A stretch of DNA of 64,000 nt from Fictibacillus barbaricus (GTDB taxonomy: Bacteria; Bacillota; Bacilli; Bacillales; Fictibacillaceae). The stretch covers positions 88,293 through 152,292 of the forward strand of contig NZ_BMCE01000004.1 in NCBI RefSeq assembly GCF_014635025.1, read 5' to 3'. Under the pieces are notes generated by a model. It was not told where the DNA came from. It did no database searches and worked only from the letters and a program-made list of their open reading frames with translations. Position numbers and translations under genes: made by a program. Position 1 is the first letter of the stretch. Each line of letters opens with the position of its first letter. Positions 15,454 to 25,543 of this stretch are shown piece after piece.

Positions 15454-15898
15454 TCTGATCTCTCCAATACTATTTTTTATGTTACTTATTTAATTCTAGT
15501 AACATTAAATAAATTGTATATCAACCTTCTTAGTTATAGTTAAACTTGTTTGACATATCTGTGAAGTATCAATTTTCCATTAGTTTTGTTAATATTTCTC
15601 TTCGTTTATTAATATTTCTTTCTCCAAGGTAATTTCTTTGTAGTAATAACAGAATTTCATCTTCATTTTTTCACAATACTTGTACATTCCATCATCAGAA
15701 ACTTGAAGCAATTGAAGCAGTGAAAGGACAAACTCTACGCTTCGAAAAAAATAAAGAAGACAAATCTTCATTATTAAAACCGATACTTAAATGATCAGTG
15801 TTTTTCTAGCCAACCTATTTGAATTTTTGATAAAAAATATTGGATAAAATATGATAAAAACGTACGAATAGAAAATTACCGACGTTAGGATGTTACAT
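15454..15898. other. Intergenic region, no gene seen
   Basis: AT-rich gap between divergent genes. A minus-strand frame of 60 codons at 15589-15771 has no ribosome site and biased composition, so I do not call it. Nothing else is supported apart from the upstream region of the response regulator gene. Confidence 0.5.
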
Positions 15899-16594
15899 AT
15901 GAAGATATTACTTGTAGAAGATGATAAAACAATCGCATCGGGGTTAGAATATTCCTTGCAAAAGGATGACTATGAAACGATTCTTTGTTATAGTGCCGAA
16001 TCGGCGAAAAAGGTACTATACGAAAATTTAGATGAAATCGATTTATGTTTGTTTGATTTATCACTTCCTGATGGCAGTGGCTACGATTTATGTGAGCTAG
16101 TTAAAAAGCACAGTGACAAACCCGTCATCTTTCTAACAGCATTTGATGATGAAGTGAATGTTGTCATGGGTCTCGATATGGGAGCTGATGATTACATAAC
16201 AAAGCCGTTCCGTGTTCGTGAGCTGCTTTCAAGAATTAAGTCAGTCCTACGTCGCTATAACAAGCAAATGCAGACAAAACCGATTATTGAGATTGATGAT
16301 ATTCGTATCAATACACTAGAAGGTAAGGTCTATAAAAAGGGTGAGGAAGTGCCAGTGACGGCTTTAGAGTACAGATTATTTCTGATATTCGCCAACCATA
16401 TTGGACAAGTACTGACGAGAAATCAGTTATTAGAAAGAATTTGGGATATAGCTGGTGATTTTGTCAATGATAATACGCTGACTGTCTATATAAAGAGGTT
16501 AAGAGAAAAGCTAGAGGATGATCCGCAGAATCCAACTGTCATCAAGACAGTACGTGGGCTGGGTTACAAAGTTGGTGAAAAACGTGCTACGTAA
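15899..16594 (+). CDS. OmpR-family response regulator of an ABC-transporter module
   Basis: A 231-residue response regulator: receiver domain with acidic residues Glu7-Asp8-Asp9, phospho-acceptor Asp53 in LFDLSLPDGSG and the Lys of ITKPF; winged-helix domain with TALEYRLFLIFANH and VYIKRLREKLEDD. ATG 15899 matches family starts (MKILLVEDD) better than ATG 15890. It forms an operon with an overlapping histidine kinase and precedes an ABC transporter, like antimicrobial-peptide detoxification modules. The three 11-bp repeats at 17651-17683 before the ABC gene are its likely binding site. Confidence 0.9.
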   Translation: MKILLVEDDKTIASGLEYSLQKDDYETILCYSAESAKKVLYENLDEIDLCLFDLSLPDGSGYDLCELVKKHSDKPVIFLTAFDDEVNVVMGLDMGADDYITKPFRVRELLSRIKSVLRRYNKQMQTKPIIEIDDIRINTLEGKVYKKGEEVPVTALEYRLFLIFANHIGQVLTRNQLLERIWDIAGDFVNDNTLTVYIKRLREKLEDDPQNPTVIKTVRGLGYKVGEKRAT

Positions 16595-17588
16595 TCGAGA
16601 AATTCAAATCCTATTGGCAATCCTTTTCACTATCAGTTTCGGAGCAACAGCATTAACTGCGGCTATCCTTTCCTATCAAGCGGGGGTAGTAATTATTATC
16701 ACTTCTGTATTATTAATTGGTTGTACTCTAACTTTTACTGCCTGGCGGTATCGAGAAATTGAAAAGCTTTCTAGTTATTTATTGCGCATTAGTAGTGGTG
16801 ATTATACCCTTGATGTCCGTGATAACTATGAAGGTGAGCTTAGTTTTTTAAAAACTAACATATATAAAGTAACTATACAGCTTTCTGAACACAGCTCCCT
16901 GCTACAACGTGACAAAGTAAAGTTAACCAATGCTATATCTGATATATCTCATCAGCTAAAAACCCCTTTAACGTCAATGATGGTGATGGCTGATTTATTA
17001 AACGATACAAAGCTGAATGAATCGAAAAGGTTGGAATTCACCCATAATATTCGCGTTCAATTAGAGAGGATCGAATGGCTAGTTTCTTCTTTACTAAAGC
17101 TATCGAAAATTGACGTTGGAACAGTGCCATTCAAAAAAGATAAGGTTGTCGTTAACAAATTGATTAAAAAAGCCGTACAACCTGTTTTGATTCCACTGGA
17201 TATCAAACAACAATCTTTGATAATAACCGGAGAGGAAAATGTATCGTTTCAAGGAGATCTCGAATGGACGGTTGAAGCAATCATTAACATTTTAAAAAAC
17301 TGTGTGGAGCATACCCAGGAAGGTGGAGAGATCTCTATATCTTATTCAGAAAATGCATTATTTACAGTTATAACTGTTAGGGATAACGGCAAAGGGATTT
17401 CAAAGAAAGATCTTCCGTATATATTCAAACGTTTTTATAAGGGAGAAAATGCTGACCAGAACAGTGTCGGAATTGGTCTTGCAATAGCGTATAGCATTAT
17501 TACTAGTCAAAATGGAGACATCGAGGTGATTAGTGAAAAAGATAGAGGGACACAGTTTAAGATTAAGTTCTATAAACAGGTGATTTAA
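16575..17588 (+). CDS. Sensor histidine kinase, two-TM
   Basis: A 337-residue sensor kinase. Two close membrane segments (about 11-33 and 37-57) leave almost no outside loop, so the sensing is probably intramembrane or through the transporter. A HAMP-like linker leads to His126 in SDISHQLKTPLT, then the ATPase domain (NILKNCVEHT, RDNGKGIS, VGIGLAIAYSII). GTG 16575 is chosen because it gives a normal N-terminus; it overlaps the regulator gene by 20 bp, suggesting translational coupling. Members of this kind sense cationic peptides or cell-wall antibiotics. Confidence 0.87.
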   Translation: MKNVLRNREIQILLAILFTISFGATALTAAILSYQAGVVIIITSVLLIGCTLTFTAWRYREIEKLSSYLLRISSGDYTLDVRDNYEGELSFLKTNIYKVTIQLSEHSSLLQRDKVKLTNAISDISHQLKTPLTSMMVMADLLNDTKLNESKRLEFTHNIRVQLERIEWLVSSLLKLSKIDVGTVPFKKDKVVVNKLIKKAVQPVLIPLDIKQQSLIITGEENVSFQGDLEWTVEAIINILKNCVEHTQEGGEISISYSENALFTVITVRDNGKGISKKDLPYIFKRFYKGENADQNSVGIGLAIAYSIITSQNGDIEVISEKDRGTQFKIKFYKQVI

Positions 17589-17638
17589 AGATTTTTTTAA
17601 TGAAGATTTGCTGGTCTACTTAACCCCCCCTTTACCTT

Positions 17639-17694
17639 AAGTGACTAAACTGTCACTTTGGAGTCACTTTATAGTCATTTTAGGCAGATATACT
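17639..17694 (+). promoter_or_regulatory. Response-regulator binding site and promoter for the ABC transporter
   Basis: Three tandem 11-bp repeats TGTCACTTTGG, AGTCACTTTAT, AGTCATTTTAG fill 17651-17683, and a -10 TATACT follows at 17689-17694. An overlapping inverted repeat AAGTGAC / GTCACTT spans 17639-17658. The repeats cover the -35 position, the arrangement of OmpR-family activated promoters. They lie between the kinase gene and the ABC gene, whose ATG is at 17725. Confidence 0.7.
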
Positions 17695-17724
17695 GAACCC
17701 AACATCAATTATGGAGGTTTTCAA

Positions 17725-18408
17725 ATGGATATTTTAAAAATAGTGAATCTGTCAAAAGTCTATGGTAATGGGGAAACAGCAGTAAAAGCGCTTGATAACG
17801 TTTCGTTTTCCGTTAAAAAGGGAGAATTTGTTGTGATTATCGGTCCATCTGGTTCTGGAAAGTCAACTCTACTCCACTTACTCGGTGGGGTCGATCGACC
17901 GACAAGTGGAAAGGTTCTTGTCGATAACACAGATATTTATCAGTTAAATGAAACACAACTGGCGATCTTTAGACGAAGGCAAATAGGTTTAATTTATCAA
18001 TTTTATAACCTGATTCCTATTTTATCTGTTGAAGAAAACATTACGTTGCCTATACTGCTGGATGAGCACAAGGTAGATAAGAAACAGTTCGAGGATATCA
18101 TTAGAATCTTAGGCTTGCAAAAACGGTTAAATCACTTACCGAATCAACTATCTGGAGGACAACAACAACGAGTTTCGATTGGAAGAGCTCTCATAAACAA
18201 TCCGGCCATTATACTCGCGGACGAGCCTACTGGTAACTTAGATAGTAAAAATAGCAGTGAAATTATGGAGCTATTAAAAATGTTTAACAAAACGTTTAAC
18301 CAGACGCTCATTGTAATTACCCACGATGAAAGAATTGCTTTGCAAGCGGATCGAGTCATTGCTATTGAAGATGGAAGGATCGCCAAGGATGAGGTGATTC
18401 GCGCATGA
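17725..18408 (+). CDS. ABC transporter ATPase, BceA/LolD-like
   Basis: A 227-residue ATP-binding subunit with Walker A GPSGSGKST (about 38-46), Q-loop in YQFYNLIP, signature LSGGQQQR, Walker B AIILADEPTG and the H-loop THDE. This matches the MacB/LolD/BceA subgroup that powers FtsX-type permeases. ATG 17725 is chosen from TATGGAGG upstream; the open frame extends to a GTG at 17641 but that region holds the promoter repeats. The stop overlaps the permease start (ATGA), so the two are translationally coupled. Confidence 0.92.
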   Translation: MDILKIVNLSKVYGNGETAVKALDNVSFSVKKGEFVVIIGPSGSGKSTLLHLLGGVDRPTSGKVLVDNTDIYQLNETQLAIFRRRQIGLIYQFYNLIPILSVEENITLPILLDEHKVDKKQFEDIIRILGLQKRLNHLPNQLSGGQQQRVSIGRALINNPAIILADEPTGNLDSKNSSEIMELLKMFNKTFNQTLIVITHDERIALQADRVIAIEDGRIAKDEVIRA

Positions 18409-20987
18409 ACATCATTTATAAACTAACAGTAAGACATTTGAAAGAGAACAAGAGAAGAACACTTGTTACGATTATTGGCGTCATAATATCGGTCGCTATG
18501 GTGACATCTGTTGCAACACTAGGAGTTTCTTTTCTTGATCTGATGAAAAGACAAACGATCGAAAATGACGGAGAATGGCATATCCAATACTTGGATGTCA
18601 ACAAAGACCAGATAGAAGCGATCGAAAAGGACAAAGAAACTAAGAGACTAATAATTTCAAACGATCGTGGTTATGCCTTATTAAAAAATTCTAAAAATGA
18701 AAACAAACCTTATTTATTCATAAAGGAATTCAATGAACATGGTTTTAAGAATTTTCCGATTGAATTAAGTAAGGGACGTCTACCACAGTCACAAAATGAA
18801 GTAATCATCTCTGAAGAGATCACAAGTGATGCAGATGTTGATTACGTGATTGGCGACAAAATAAAAATGGATATCGGGGAACGGTTTTTAGTTGGTAATG
18901 AACAACCACTATTTCAAAATGAACCGCTTCAGAAGAATGAGGATAAACAAACCGAAATACTTAAAGTGGAAACGACTGAAACCTATAAGGTTGTAGGAAT
19001 TATCAAACGTCCGACATGGGAACCAACTTGGTCACCTGGCTATACGGTTATCAGCTTTATGGATGAAAAAATGTTGGACGAAACTGATTCCGTAGATGCA
19101 TCCGTTGTTTTAAACAATGTGAATGACTCTTTGTACCAGCATGCAGAAACTTTTAAGAATCAATATGATATTAAAAAAGTTCTTTTTAACGATAACCTCC
19201 TCCGGTACTATGGTGTAACAGATAATAATAGACTAAGGACAACATTCTTTTCCTTAGCAGGAATTATTTTAGGCATTATTATCACTGGTTCGGTTTCCTT
19301 AATTTATAATGCCTTTGCAATCAGTGTTTCAGAACGTTCGAAACACTTCGGGATGCTCTCGAGTATAGGAGCTACGAAAAATCAGAAACGAAATTCCGTT
19401 TTTTTTGAAGGAGCCATAATTGGTGCAATTAGCATCCCTGTTGGTATTATTGCAGGAATTGTTGGTATGACTGTTACCTTTTGGTTTATTAACTCCTTTA
19501 TAGAAGGAGCACTAGGCGTGACAGAGAAGCTACAGGTAATTGTCACACCAATTTCGATCTTAGTAGCATCGTTTATTTCAATCCTGACAATATTCATTTC
19601 AACGTACCTACCAGCCCGAAAAGCATCGAAGGTATCAGCAATTGATGCGATTCGTCAAACACAAGATGTCAAACTATCAGGTAAAATCGTAAAGACCTCA
19701 AAACTGATTCGTAAATTATTTGGGATAGAAGCAGAGATTGGTTTAAAAAACTTGAAAAGAAACAAGAGAAGATATCAAGCTACTATCTTTTCACTGGTCA
19801 TCAGCATTGTTCTTTTCTTATCGGTAACTTTCTTTATATCAAATCTAACGAAATCAATGGAGCTATCCCATGAACGAGTTAATTTTGATATTCGAGTCTC
19901 TAGTAATAGTGAAAATTCAGACGAGCTTAAATCGATTGCAAAATCTAAATATGTAACTGAATCTATTGTTGTTAAACACCTACCGTTAAATACTTGGATT
20001 GATGAGTCAATGATCGCTGAAGGTTTGCATGAACAAATAAAGATTGATAAAAATATATTAAAAGATGGGAAATACCCTTATCTCATCTATTTATATGGAC
20101 TAGATGAGAAAAGCTTTCAGGACTACGCGAAAGAGGTTGGAGCTGATTTAGAGAAACTAGAAAATCCAGACAATCCAACAGCGATTATTATCGATAAGGT
20201 TTCCTATGAAGAGCCCAATACGAATAGGTTTATTGAAACGAAGACTATAAATACAGAACCGGGTCTTATGATCGATTTGTATGCAATGAATTATGACACC
20301 GAAGAGCAGGTATTTTTAGACAAAGTAAAGATTGGTGCATTAACAGATCGAGTCCCCATGGGTATTGACACATCAGAAATCGGTGGTCTAGATGTTATTG
20401 TTACCGAAAGAACGATGGATACATTGATTAAAGAGCAAGACGAAGGTGATGTATCAGCAAATCTGTTTATGAATAGCTCGGATCCAATGGCAACGCAAGA
20501 AGAGATTGAAGATCTAAAGCAATCCGATTTGTATGTGCATAATGTATACCAGAATAGACAAAAGGTCCGACAGCTAGTGATGTTGATGTCTGTGTTCACC
20601 TATGGTTTTATCGCATTGATTACATCGATTTCAATAGCCAATATTATCAATACGATCTCAACCAGTATTTCTCTCCGTAAGCGTGAATTCGCTATGCTGA
20701 AGTCAGTTGGTATGACGCCAAAGGGGTTTAATAAAATGATCAATTACGAGAGCATCTTCTATGGAATGAAGGCCCTATTTTATGGGCTTCCAATAAGTAT
20801 AGCAATGATGGGGCTGATCTACTGGTCTCTAAGAAACACTTTTGAATATGGATTCGCTCTCCCTTGGATGGGTATCATTTATGCTATAATTGCGATCTTC
20901 ATTCTAGTGAGCTCAACGATGCTATATTCGATCAGGAAGGTTAAGAACGAAAACATTATTGATGCTTTGAAGCAAGAGAATATTTAG
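18405..20987 (+). CDS. ABC transporter permease with two FtsX domains
   Basis: An 860-residue membrane protein. One membrane segment near the N-terminus (about 20-45) is followed by a large outside domain (about 50-285), then TM segments near 285-310, 335-365, 380-405 and 455-480, a second large outside domain (about 490-725), and a final three near 728-755, 785-810 and 820-845. That is a duplicated FtsX arrangement of about eight TMs, unlike the ten-TM BceB. Family members export or release antimicrobial peptides or remodel the envelope. With the ATPase and the two-component system upstream it makes a complete stress-response transporter module. Confidence 0.9.
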   Translation: MNIIYKLTVRHLKENKRRTLVTIIGVIISVAMVTSVATLGVSFLDLMKRQTIENDGEWHIQYLDVNKDQIEAIEKDKETKRLIISNDRGYALLKNSKNENKPYLFIKEFNEHGFKNFPIELSKGRLPQSQNEVIISEEITSDADVDYVIGDKIKMDIGERFLVGNEQPLFQNEPLQKNEDKQTEILKVETTETYKVVGIIKRPTWEPTWSPGYTVISFMDEKMLDETDSVDASVVLNNVNDSLYQHAETFKNQYDIKKVLFNDNLLRYYGVTDNNRLRTTFFSLAGIILGIIITGSVSLIYNAFAISVSERSKHFGMLSSIGATKNQKRNSVFFEGAIIGAISIPVGIIAGIVGMTVTFWFINSFIEGALGVTEKLQVIVTPISILVASFISILTIFISTYLPARKASKVSAIDAIRQTQDVKLSGKIVKTSKLIRKLFGIEAEIGLKNLKRNKRRYQATIFSLVISIVLFLSVTFFISNLTKSMELSHERVNFDIRVSSNSENSDELKSIAKSKYVTESIVVKHLPLNTWIDESMIAEGLHEQIKIDKNILKDGKYPYLIYLYGLDEKSFQDYAKEVGADLEKLENPDNPTAIIIDKVSYEEPNTNRFIETKTINTEPGLMIDLYAMNYDTEEQVFLDKVKIGALTDRVPMGIDTSEIGGLDVIVTERTMDTLIKEQDEGDVSANLFMNSSDPMATQEEIEDLKQSDLYVHNVYQNRQKVRQLVMLMSVFTYGFIALITSISIANIINTISTSISLRKREFAMLKSVGMTPKGFNKMINYESIFYGMKALFYGLPISIAMMGLIYWSLRNTFEYGFALPWMGIIYAIIAIFILVSSTMLYSIRKVKNENIIDALKQENI

Positions 20988-20997
20988 ATTTTCCAAA

Positions 20998-21042
20998 AAA
21001 GAAAGATGCATCACTAATTGATGCTCATCTTTCTTTTTTTAC
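20998..21042 (+). terminator. Terminator of the ABC transporter operon
   Basis: The stem GAAAGATGCATCA / TGATG..CATCTTTC (21001-21033, one bulge) is followed by seven T's, 14 bp after the permease stop codon. Confidence 0.85.
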
Positions 21043-21142
21043 TTCATTTAACTTAAAAATGAGCCCCTCTTAGGATTAAGATCATAATGAATATAGATGA
21101 AGGTAAACTGTCCTTAGTAATCGATTATGTCGGTCCTATATA

Positions 21143-21193
21143 CCACTAAACTGCTCTTTAGTGCAAAAAGAAAAGCTGCCTGATGTAGCAGCT
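21143..21193 (-). terminator. Tandem hairpins ending the protease gene
   Basis: AAGCTGC / GCAGCTT (21172-21193) is followed on the minus strand by TTTTCTTTTT. A second perfect hairpin CACTAAA / TTTAGTG lies at 21143-21162. Together they end the minus-strand protease gene that stops at 21235. Confidence 0.75.
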
Positions 21194-21234
21194 TCTCCTT
21201 TACTTTTATATTGGCTGCTGTTAAACGCAACGTT

Positions 21235-24200
21235 TTACCTGTTTTGATATTTTGCGAGTTTAAATATTTGAGGTATTGAAGTCACAGTAAATTGGGCTGT
21301 CACTTGGATTGATTTTGCCGTTTGATTACCTGCTTTATCTTTCGCCACTACTTTAAGAGTATTTACTCCTTTATCAAGCATCACCCGTACAGAAAAGGTG
21401 CCATCTTTGTAAATCTTTGCTTTTGTTCCATTCACTCTCACTGAAAGCAAATTTGCATCATTTACCTTACCAGTGACGGTTGTTGTTTCGCGTTTTATCT
21501 TTTCGTGATTTTTAGGGCTTCCAATCGACAATTGCGGCTTGGTTCGGTCGAGTGTAATTTTCACTGTAGTTGAAGGTGCGGTTGTACCGTTTGAAGTAGC
21601 AGTTGCAGTAAGCACATTTTCTTTTTCTTGAAGAGTAATAGGAATTAAAAAAGTACCATCTGCTTTTGCCTTTCCTTTTGCCACAACTCTACCTTTGTTC
21701 TGAATATTCACCATAACATTTGGTGTTGTATTTCCTTTTACGGATACATTTGCTTTGTTTGTAAAACTCCCGTCAACCGGAGATGTTATAGCTGGTATTT
21801 TTGTTTCATAATCCAAAACAGAACGAATCATAACGTTACCGATCCGGTAAGATACTTTAGACCATACCCCTTTGAAATAGGAATAGGAATGACCTGTAAA
21901 CTTTGAGTCTAGATCCAGATTAATAAATGGAGCCAACGAAAAATCATTGGTCTGCGTATATCCAATGTAAAAATCACCTTTTACCGTAATTTTAAAATCT
22001 GCTAAGTCGGCCATGAGCCAATTGCCATCTGCATCAACTGTTAGATCTATCGGACCCGCGATGATTTTTCCTGGATACCCATGAGCCCCCGTTGCATCAT
22101 ATATAGTAACCTTGATTTTTTCCCCTTTTCCTAGCCCACTCTCGAACTTGAAAAGGCTCCCTTTTAGCTTCGCTGTTTGTATTCCTTTTGGTAGTGACAT
22201 CTTCACAGCAAAACCGCTGCCTCTCACATCCATGGCAGTAGCACTTTCTACCGTACCATCATCGTATCTGATTTCCCCAGGATATCCGACAAACGGTGTC
22301 AGTCGGAGATTTTGTTCGATATTCTTGTTACCTTCGATGGTAACCGTACAATCCATATCTTTATAATTCTGTCCATAGACATGAAGAGTGTACGTTCCTT
22401 TATACGCTCGGATCGTAAATCTCCCTTTAGCATCCGTTAGAACCGGATTGACCGAAGCGTCTTCGATTAAAGATACAGTTGCGTAGGAGATAGGTTTCCC
22501 GGTTGCCTTGTTCAAAACTTGACCACTTACAGTCCCTTTTGGTAATTGTTCCAATTTAAAATCTAGAGTAATTGCTTTATCTTTTTGAATTTTAATCTTC
22601 TTATCCGCTGAGCGATATCCGTATGACTCTGCCCGAAGTGTAAAAGTACCAGCATCATGTTTCAATGAAAAACTTCCGTCATCAGTATTCGTCATAGCAG
22701 AGCGTCTGGTTTCTAAAACCGTTACTCTGGCTCCTCCTGGCAACGTATAAGCATTAGTTGGTGGTGGACTTGAAGATGTTGGAGCGAGAAGGTTTTCCAT
22801 TCTAATAGTCTGAAGTTTATTCAATGATTTAGTGGGATTCAAACGTTTATTAATGTTTAATGATGGTAAAGGATTGGAATCCAGAGATATTTCATCGATA
22901 TACCAACCAATAAACCGTCTATTTTCCGTTGTATAATGGAAACCAATAAAGATTTTCCTTCCTTTATAAGCAGATAAATCAACGCCACCATCAACCCACT
23001 GGTCAGCATTCCAGCCTTTATAGTTTGCGATAGGTGACCAGTTCTGCAGATCAGTGGAAACGACTACTATAGCATCTTCAGCAAAGTCTAAAGCATCTAT
23101 ATCGTAAAATTGTTTAAAGTGTAGAAAAGTTGGTTTGTTCGGAACATGTACTGGAGGCATCACCAAAGTAGCATGCTCTGGCTTATAAAGACCCTCGGGA
23201 TTATGCCCTGTAAAATATGCCCTAGTCGGTTTTGTATTTGGATTCTCAGCTGTTTCCCATCTCCAAGAGTTATTTTCTCCGTAAGAATACCAGCCTTTTG
23301 GAGTGGATTCAAAATCCTGTTTATATCCAATAGTAATTGCAGGACTAGGCTTTACCTTATAGCTACTCGTTTTTGTACTGTTGCTTGCTGCATCCGTAAA
23401 GATCCAGTGATAATCGATACCGGATGGCTTTACATCTGTATATGGGATGATTACTTGGTATGTCCCACCACGGTAGTTTCCTGAGAGTTGCTTCGCACTA
23501 ATTGTTTTCCAATTTAGAGTACCTGGTTCCCGGTAGAACAACTCTGCTTTTGCCATTCTTATATCATCTTGTGCTGTAATAATAATCTGGAGTGGAGCAC
23601 CGACAAAACTTTCAGCTTCCTCCGGCTTATGAAATGATGGTTTTTCTTCATCTATACCTGTAACCTGCACTTGGCCTTTAACTTCACCTACACCACTTTG
23701 AGCTGCTAGAACTCCTCGGTATGCATCTACTAATCCATAACCATAACCATTGTTAGGTACCTTGGGATACTTGTCATCAGTAAGCGGCTGAGCCGTATCA
23801 ATCAAAATCTTCTCAATCTCTTCATTTGTAAGTGAAGGGTTTGCTTGCTTCATTAAAACAGCAACTGCGGTTATATGCGGACTGGACATTGAAGTTCCGT
23901 TCCAACCCGATTCATATTTTCCTCCAGGAACGGAAGAACGAATATTAACACCTGGCGCAGATATTTCGGGTTTCATTGTGCCATATGGGGAAGGACCTCT
24001 CGAAGAAAAGTAGCCCAGATGGTCATTGCTATCCGTTGCAGCAGAAGAGAAAGATTCAGGATAGTTGGCCGGCACATCAATAGACCCATCGCCCACTATA
24101 CCGTCATTACCCGCTGCGAAAACAGGGAAAATATCTGCTGCTTTCCAGGCTTTAACCATGGGACGGAACCATTCGTCAAGGCCAGCACCACTGCCCCAAG

Positions 24201-25215
24201 AGTTGTTTACAGCATCCGGTGCTTTCTCAGGATGGGGGTTGCCTTTGGCATCTTTTGGTGCAAGTATCCATTCTCCTGCTGTTAAAAGGGTTTTCATATC
24301 CGAACCATTTGGACCAAGTGCTCTAACCGTGATCCATTTTGCTCCCGGGGCCACACCAATTTGATTGGAACTGTTCGGCTCAGCTCCAACCATGGTCCCC
24401 ATCGTATGAGTGCCATGTCCAACATCGTCAAAAGGTGTTGATTTTCCATCAACCGCGTCAAACCAGTTAAACGTATGGGTCGGGTGTTTAGGATCAGCAG
24501 GATTGTACCCTCGATATTTATCTTTCAATGCAGGATGATCCCATTGTACGCCAGTATCGATATTGGCAATAATCAAACCAGATCCGTTTATTCCCATTTT
24601 CCATGCTTTCGGTGCTTGGATTTTATTAATATTCCATTCAAGTGAGGAAGGATTTTGAATGATCGCTTTTTTAACTGTTCTAGGTTCGGGTTGTACCAAT
24701 TGAATTATTTCATTGGCTATCACTTTTTCGACTTCCCCAAATGATGACAGTTTTTCCATAACATCCCTGGTAGCTGTGACAGCCATTGCGTTAACAATGT
24801 AAAAGGATTCGATCTCTTTTACATTGCCCTTATCTTTTTCTTGTTCCAAATACTGTTTTACGCGATTTTGATTCTGTGTAGCAGTATTTCGAAGGGCAGA
24901 AACAACAGCTGATTTCTTTTGTAGCTCTGACTGATATGGAGTCAATTTTAAGGACTTCGCTTTTTTTATCGCGGTAGAGGCAACATGCTCAAGATCTGTT
25001 TGTTGCTTAAATTTCAATATAAACGTAACATATGTATCATTCTTATATTGGTTCTCTAGTTTCTTACTAATCTTGTTTTTTGTTTGAGTTTCAGAAAGAC
25101 TGACTAGTGGAAGCTGTTTTCTTGCTACCGTTTGATCTGGTAAAGCAGTACTTATAAGAAGAAGTGCAATTAAGATCAAAATAATGTTAGATGAAAAACG
25201 TTTTTTAGATTTCAA
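21235..25215 (-). CDS. Secreted S8 serine protease, bacillopeptidase F-like
   Basis: A 1326-residue exported subtilisin-family protease. Signal peptide (1-31), an I9-type propeptide (about 45-175), and a peptidase S8 domain (about 195-510) with catalytic Asp220 in NIDTGVQWDHPAL, His267 in GHGTHTMG, oxyanion Asn in NNSWGSG and Ser441 in NGTSMSSPH. The long C-terminus has a MAM/jelly-roll-like domain (about 635-790), carboxypeptidase-regulatory-like folds with GTVSGQVLNKATGKPI (about 850-990), and bacterial Ig-like segments near the end. This matches Bpr-type architecture. It probably degrades proteins outside the cell. A paralogue encoded divergently starts at 27622. Confidence 0.93.
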   Translation of the reverse strand: MKSKKRFSSNIILILIALLLISTALPDQTVARKQLPLVSLSETQTKNKISKKLENQYKNDTYVTFILKFKQQTDLEHVASTAIKKAKSLKLTPYQSELQKKSAVVSALRNTATQNQNRVKQYLEQEKDKGNVKEIESFYIVNAMAVTATRDVMEKLSSFGEVEKVIANEIIQLVQPEPRTVKKAIIQNPSSLEWNINKIQAPKAWKMGINGSGLIIANIDTGVQWDHPALKDKYRGYNPADPKHPTHTFNWFDAVDGKSTPFDDVGHGTHTMGTMVGAEPNSSNQIGVAPGAKWITVRALGPNGSDMKTLLTAGEWILAPKDAKGNPHPEKAPDAVNNSWGSGAGLDEWFRPMVKAWKAADIFPVFAAGNDGIVGDGSIDVPANYPESFSSAATDSNDHLGYFSSRGPSPYGTMKPEISAPGVNIRSSVPGGKYESGWNGTSMSSPHITAVAVLMKQANPSLTNEEIEKILIDTAQPLTDDKYPKVPNNGYGYGLVDAYRGVLAAQSGVGEVKGQVQVTGIDEEKPSFHKPEEAESFVGAPLQIIITAQDDIRMAKAELFYREPGTLNWKTISAKQLSGNYRGGTYQVIIPYTDVKPSGIDYHWIFTDAASNSTKTSSYKVKPSPAITIGYKQDFESTPKGWYSYGENNSWRWETAENPNTKPTRAYFTGHNPEGLYKPEHATLVMPPVHVPNKPTFLHFKQFYDIDALDFAEDAIVVVSTDLQNWSPIANYKGWNADQWVDGGVDLSAYKGRKIFIGFHYTTENRRFIGWYIDEISLDSNPLPSLNINKRLNPTKSLNKLQTIRMENLLAPTSSSPPPTNAYTLPGGARVTVLETRRSAMTNTDDGSFSLKHDAGTFTLRAESYGYRSADKKIKIQKDKAITLDFKLEQLPKGTVSGQVLNKATGKPISYATVSLIEDASVNPVLTDAKGRFTIRAYKGTYTLHVYGQNYKDMDCTVTIEGNKNIEQNLRLTPFVGYPGEIRYDDGTVESATAMDVRGSGFAVKMSLPKGIQTAKLKGSLFKFESGLGKGEKIKVTIYDATGAHGYPGKIIAGPIDLTVDADGNWLMADLADFKITVKGDFYIGYTQTNDFSLAPFINLDLDSKFTGHSYSYFKGVWSKVSYRIGNVMIRSVLDYETKIPAITSPVDGSFTNKANVSVKGNTTPNVMVNIQNKGRVVAKGKAKADGTFLIPITLQEKENVLTATATSNGTTAPSTTVKITLDRTKPQLSIGSPKNHEKIKRETTTVTGKVNDANLLSVRVNGTKAKIYKDGTFSVRVMLDKGVNTLKVVAKDKAGNQTAKSIQVTAQFTVTSIPQIFKLAKYQNR

Positions 25216-25444
25216 ACTTAGCTCCCCTTTATATTAAGGAATAGTGGTCATGAATAGTTGTTCAGTCTATTTCAAGTGTATACTCTCACCCCCTTTTTAC
25301 GATCATTTATTCAAGATGCATAAAGTGTCCAATGATTAATTTGAATCATATGAAATGATTATATAGTCAGAAAATTCAGAATACCAATTGTTTTTATCTA
25401 TTATATCTATTGTTTCTATCTATTACTCAGTAATCTATTCATGA

Positions 25445-25543
25445 TGTTATAGTGAAAGGTGTGGAGGAATATGCATCTATATCCTCCAACTATTAATCTC
25501 AGTTTGGACTCAAACTAAAAACCCCTTGGGTTAAGGGGTTTTA
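25445..25543 (+). other. Tiny self-contained transcription unit with a 15-codon ORF
   Basis: An extended -10 (TG-T-TATAGT, 25445-25453) precedes TGGAGGA and an ATG at 25471. The frame MHLYPPTINLSLDSN ends at 25518 and runs straight into a strong terminator (AAAACCCCTT / AAGGGGTTTT, 25518-25542, T-tailed). TGGAGGA before the ATG is exactly complementary to TCCTCCA inside the ORF, so the ribosome site can be hidden in a hairpin. It could be a regulatory RNA, a small peptide gene or a toxin remnant. Nothing similar is known to me. Confidence 0.45.

Noticed and set aside
15589..15771. 60-codon minus-strand frame
   Set aside because: No ribosome site, repetitive Lys/Tyr-rich composition, no recognisable family.
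22112..24364. Several plus-strand open frames of 80-110 codons opposite the first protease gene
   Set aside because: They lie entirely antisense to a strongly supported S8 protease, have no ribosome sites and biased composition.
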